From the NCBI RefSeq assembly GCF_000283155.1, contig NW_004454229.1:9567733-9631732 (forward strand): 64,000 nucleotides of DNA. The letters run 5' to 3'. A program made the position numbers and the translations under genes. Of this stretch, positions 61,931 through 64,000 are shown in pieces. This DNA comes from Ceratotherium simum simum. Taxonomy: Eukaryota; Chordata; Mammalia; Perissodactyla; Rhinocerotidae. Within the stretch, counting starts at the first letter, position 1. Every line of letters begins with the position of its first letter. The notes under the pieces were generated by a model that saw nothing but the letters and a program-made list of their open reading frames with translations, was not told where the DNA came from and did no database searches.

Positions 61931-62795
61931 TATTTCCAGATCTGGTCTGGAATTCTTTTTAGAGTGGCAGGCTTTATTCTTATCCGCCACTGGAGAGACT
62001 GAACTCTCCCTGCAACACTTAAACTCTGTCCCTCGATGTAGAGCTTTCTGCAGACGCTGTAAGGCCTGATCTAATCTCTCTGACCATCTTCACAATTATC
62101 AGTCTTCTTGTTTGATAAATCAATTGAGAGGGCTCCACATCGGCCATTAAGATGCCCCAGAACAGTCATCCTGGATGGGCAGACACAACTGAAGTGCCCT
62201 TATCCTGTTGTCCTTTAGTGTAAGTTTACAGTTGTGTCTTTTGCCACTTTCCATTTTGTATTGGTTTCTGAAGCTTCATTCTCCATCAAAATCAAGTTGA
62301 CACAAGAGGATCTGAGCAGAGCAAACTCAAGTCAGATGTTTTTGGATGGAACCCAAAGCCCCTGATAATTCACAGGTGAAGAGGATTAATTTCATTACCA
62401 TGCACCTGACACACCCCTTTCAAAGTGGTTTAACACTGCTGTTTAGTAAATGTTATTCGCCTCCTGCTTCTGGTCCCAGCCACATTTGCATATTCATCAG
62501 AAGTGTACGCACAGTATTAAAGTCGACGGTTACTGCACTCCTCATTTCTGATTCCCTCTATGAATGCCGATACCTCTTCCTCTCGCTGGAGCCATAATTT
62601 TCTCAAGGTCGGCACATGCTGGCATCTCCTTGGGGAACGGGGAGCCTCCACTGCCCCGAACTAGCCATGTGCTGCTGCTTTCTGCCCACTCACTGGGTGT
62701 GACTCCGTGTGACTTCAGTGGGTATGATGGGAGGGGGTGTCCCCAGAATGCACGAGTGTGGGGTGAGCAGGCACGGGGTGAACCTTGGAAGTGGA
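61931..62795. promoter_or_regulatory. Single-copy stretch, possible conserved element at 62340-62600
   Basis: 62380-62400 has AAGAGGATTAATTTCATTACC. 62478-62500 has the octamer-containing AGCCACATTTGCATATTCATC (ATTTGCAT at 62484-62491). 62516-62530 retains CpG (GTCGACGG). No repeat signature. Inference only. Confidence 0.28.
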
Positions 62796-62799
62796 CACA

Positions 62800-62930
62800 A
62801 AAGAGCTGGTTCAGATCTAGGCTCCAACACCTGCCTTGATGCTAGCTGCTCCCACACCTGGGCCCCAACATCCTCATTTGTGAATGAGATCAAGTTCCCC
62901 TTGCTGTCCTGGTGACTGCAGGAGACTATG
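62800..62930 (+). repeat. MIR SINE (diverged)
   Basis: GAGCTGGTTCAGATCTAGGC, CAACACCTGCC, CCTGGGCCCCAACATCC, CATTTGTGAATGAGATC. Diverged MIR sense. Confidence 0.45.
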
Positions 62931-63598
62931 TAGGTGATGGCACTTTGTCAACTACGAAGCTGTATAGACAAGTAACAAATTTTGTATTTGTTTCTTGTTC
63001 TCTGATAAAAGAAAATAAGGAGAAGAAGCCCATAATAGTCCATCCCATAGAGGGATGGGGGAGAGAGACAGACAGACAGAGACACTGTTTCCTGGCTAGC
63101 CCCTAGCTGTTCAAGTCATCCTAGCTGAGACCCCAGACATCAATGCCTAGTAGAGATGAGCCTTATGCCTTCCCCAATGTACCCTCTCTAAATTATCCAC
63201 AGAATCATAAAATATGGTAATAATAAATTGGTTTTGGTCACTAGGTTTTGGGGTAGCTTGCAATGCCTCAGTAGATAACTGTGATCTCTTCAACCTCTGC
63301 AGGGGTTCCCTTGAGGCAACACTCCCAAGAGCCCATGCATCGGGGAGGCACCTCCACTCCTGCCCATGGAGGGAGCAGGATTCAGCTCTCAGCTAACAGA
63401 ACCCCTCTGCACAAATCCTATTCTGACCTTGTGACAACCTGACAAGTTCAGGTCCTTAATGCTGGAGAGAGGTGCGAGGGCGATATAACTGGTTTTTACA
63501 TGTTTCCTTTGCTATTTTTCACTTAGATCTGAAACCTCACTTGGAATATCTTGCTTATTGTATTTTGGTGCCTTGGACAAATCTTTCCAAATGTATGG
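62931..63598. other. Single-copy sequence with (GACA)n at 63064-63083
   Basis: A short GAGA/GACA microsatellite. Nothing else recognised, and small frames without domains. Confidence 0.4.
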
Positions 63599-63639
63599 TT
63601 ACAAAAATAAATAGTAACGATAATTCTTAATAATAATAA

Positions 63640-63800
63640 CACTAATAATTGCCGTGAAGAATACGAAACAGGCTAATGGGACAAAGTTGCTGGGCAGGTG
63701 GGTGCACAATGCTTCAGCTAGAAAGGTTGGGGGATGCTTCTCTGAGGAGGTGATGTTTGAGCACAGAACTGAAGGAGGAGAAGGAGACAATGTTCCCTGG
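63640..63800 (-). repeat. L2 LINE fragment
   Basis: GAAGAATACGAAACAGGC...GGATGCTTCTCTGAGGAGGTGATGTTTGAGCACAGAACTGAAGG is a clear inverted L2 middle (CTCTGAGGAGGTGACATTTGAGCTGAGACCTGAAGG). Confidence 0.88.
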
Positions 63801-63884
63801 GTTGAAATAATTTTTTTCCCTCTGCCTCCTCCTGTCCTTCGTAGGCCTAGTGGAGCACCTAGCACAGATGGCCTGCTCCAAAGT

Positions 63885-64000
63885 TATTTATTTCTGTTTC
63901 TGTCTCCCCAGCAAGATTGTGGGGGCCTGGAGGGCAGGAATTATCTTATTCATTTCCATATTCTTCTATGGTCTTCCCTGTAGCAGGTGTTCAGTAAATG
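63885..64000 (+). repeat. L2 LINE 3' tail, cut by window end
   Basis: CTGTCTCCCCAGCAAGATTGTGGGGGCCTGGAGGGCAGG...CCTGTAGCAGGTGTTCAGTAAATG is the sense L2 tail. It continues past the end of the window. Confidence 0.85.

Noticed and set aside
1..64000. Window-wide enrichment of octamer (ATTTGCAT) sites
   Set aside because: I counted roughly ten matches, several of them in L1, L2 or other AT-rich sequence. For an AT-rich genome this is not clearly above expectation; only the inverted pair at 1983-2025 is retained.
1..64000. A new multi-gene biological system
   Set aside because: No recognised gene is present. Everything readable is repeats plus single-copy DNA that may be regulatory.

Overview
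This window is nuclear DNA of a placental mammal, almost certainly a perissodactyl (horse, rhinoceros or tapir group). The diagnostic signal is five tRNA-derived SINEs with the GGCCGGCCC...GGTTCGGATCC head and the tandem GAGGAAGAT...GAGCTAACATC tail block of the equine repetitive element (ERE) family. They sit among pan-mammalian MIR, L2, L3/CR1, MER5A, MER20, MLT1 and old L1 copies. I cannot tell which perissodactyl species it is.

I recognise no protein-coding gene, exon series, rRNA, functional tRNA or known ncRNA. The longest open frame from an ATG is 182 codons and matches nothing I know. The window therefore looks like an intergenic gene desert or the inside of a very large intron. All repeat calls come from reading the sequence against remembered family consensus features; repeat boundaries are approximate (about 10-30 bp) except where target-site duplications fix them.

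Layout: 1-6 kb is L2/L3/MIR debris with one possible degraded LTR. 6.6-10.3 kb is an A-rich, sense-oriented block of old LINE sequence (HAL1/L1-like, then an L1 ORF1-end/ORF2-start piece). 10.3-20 kb mixes L2, MIR, MER5 and one ERE with single-copy stretches. 20-30 kb holds three EREs, an MLT1 LTR, a MER20 nested in an L2, and an old L1 end split by a MIR. 31.1-32.7 kb is a long L2. 33-38 kb is AT-rich and MIR-rich. 38.3-38.75 kb is an MLT1A-like LTR with clean 5-bp flanks. 42.2-43 kb is an L1 3' end. 47.08-47.32 kb is a four-copy 60-bp minisatellite. 49.4-54.3 kb is nested L1/MLT1/ERE. 54.6 kb is a 74-bp duplication rich in CCAAT boxes. 58.5 kb is a younger L1 3' end with a 12-bp target duplication and a G-rich quadruplex-type run. 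The remainder is L2/MIR plus single-copy sequence.

Several non-repeat stretches (1.95-2.1, 14.4-14.7, 19.25-19.5, 38.8-39.2, 40.0-40.4, 56.57-57.0, 60.1-60.7 and 62.3-62.6 kb) have the look of conserved noncoding regulatory DNA: homeodomain-type TAATTA cores and octamer-type sites with no repeat signature. That is an inference to be tested by cross-species alignment. I found no evidence of a new multi-gene system; the most informative signals are structural events in the repeats and the candidate regulatory islands.
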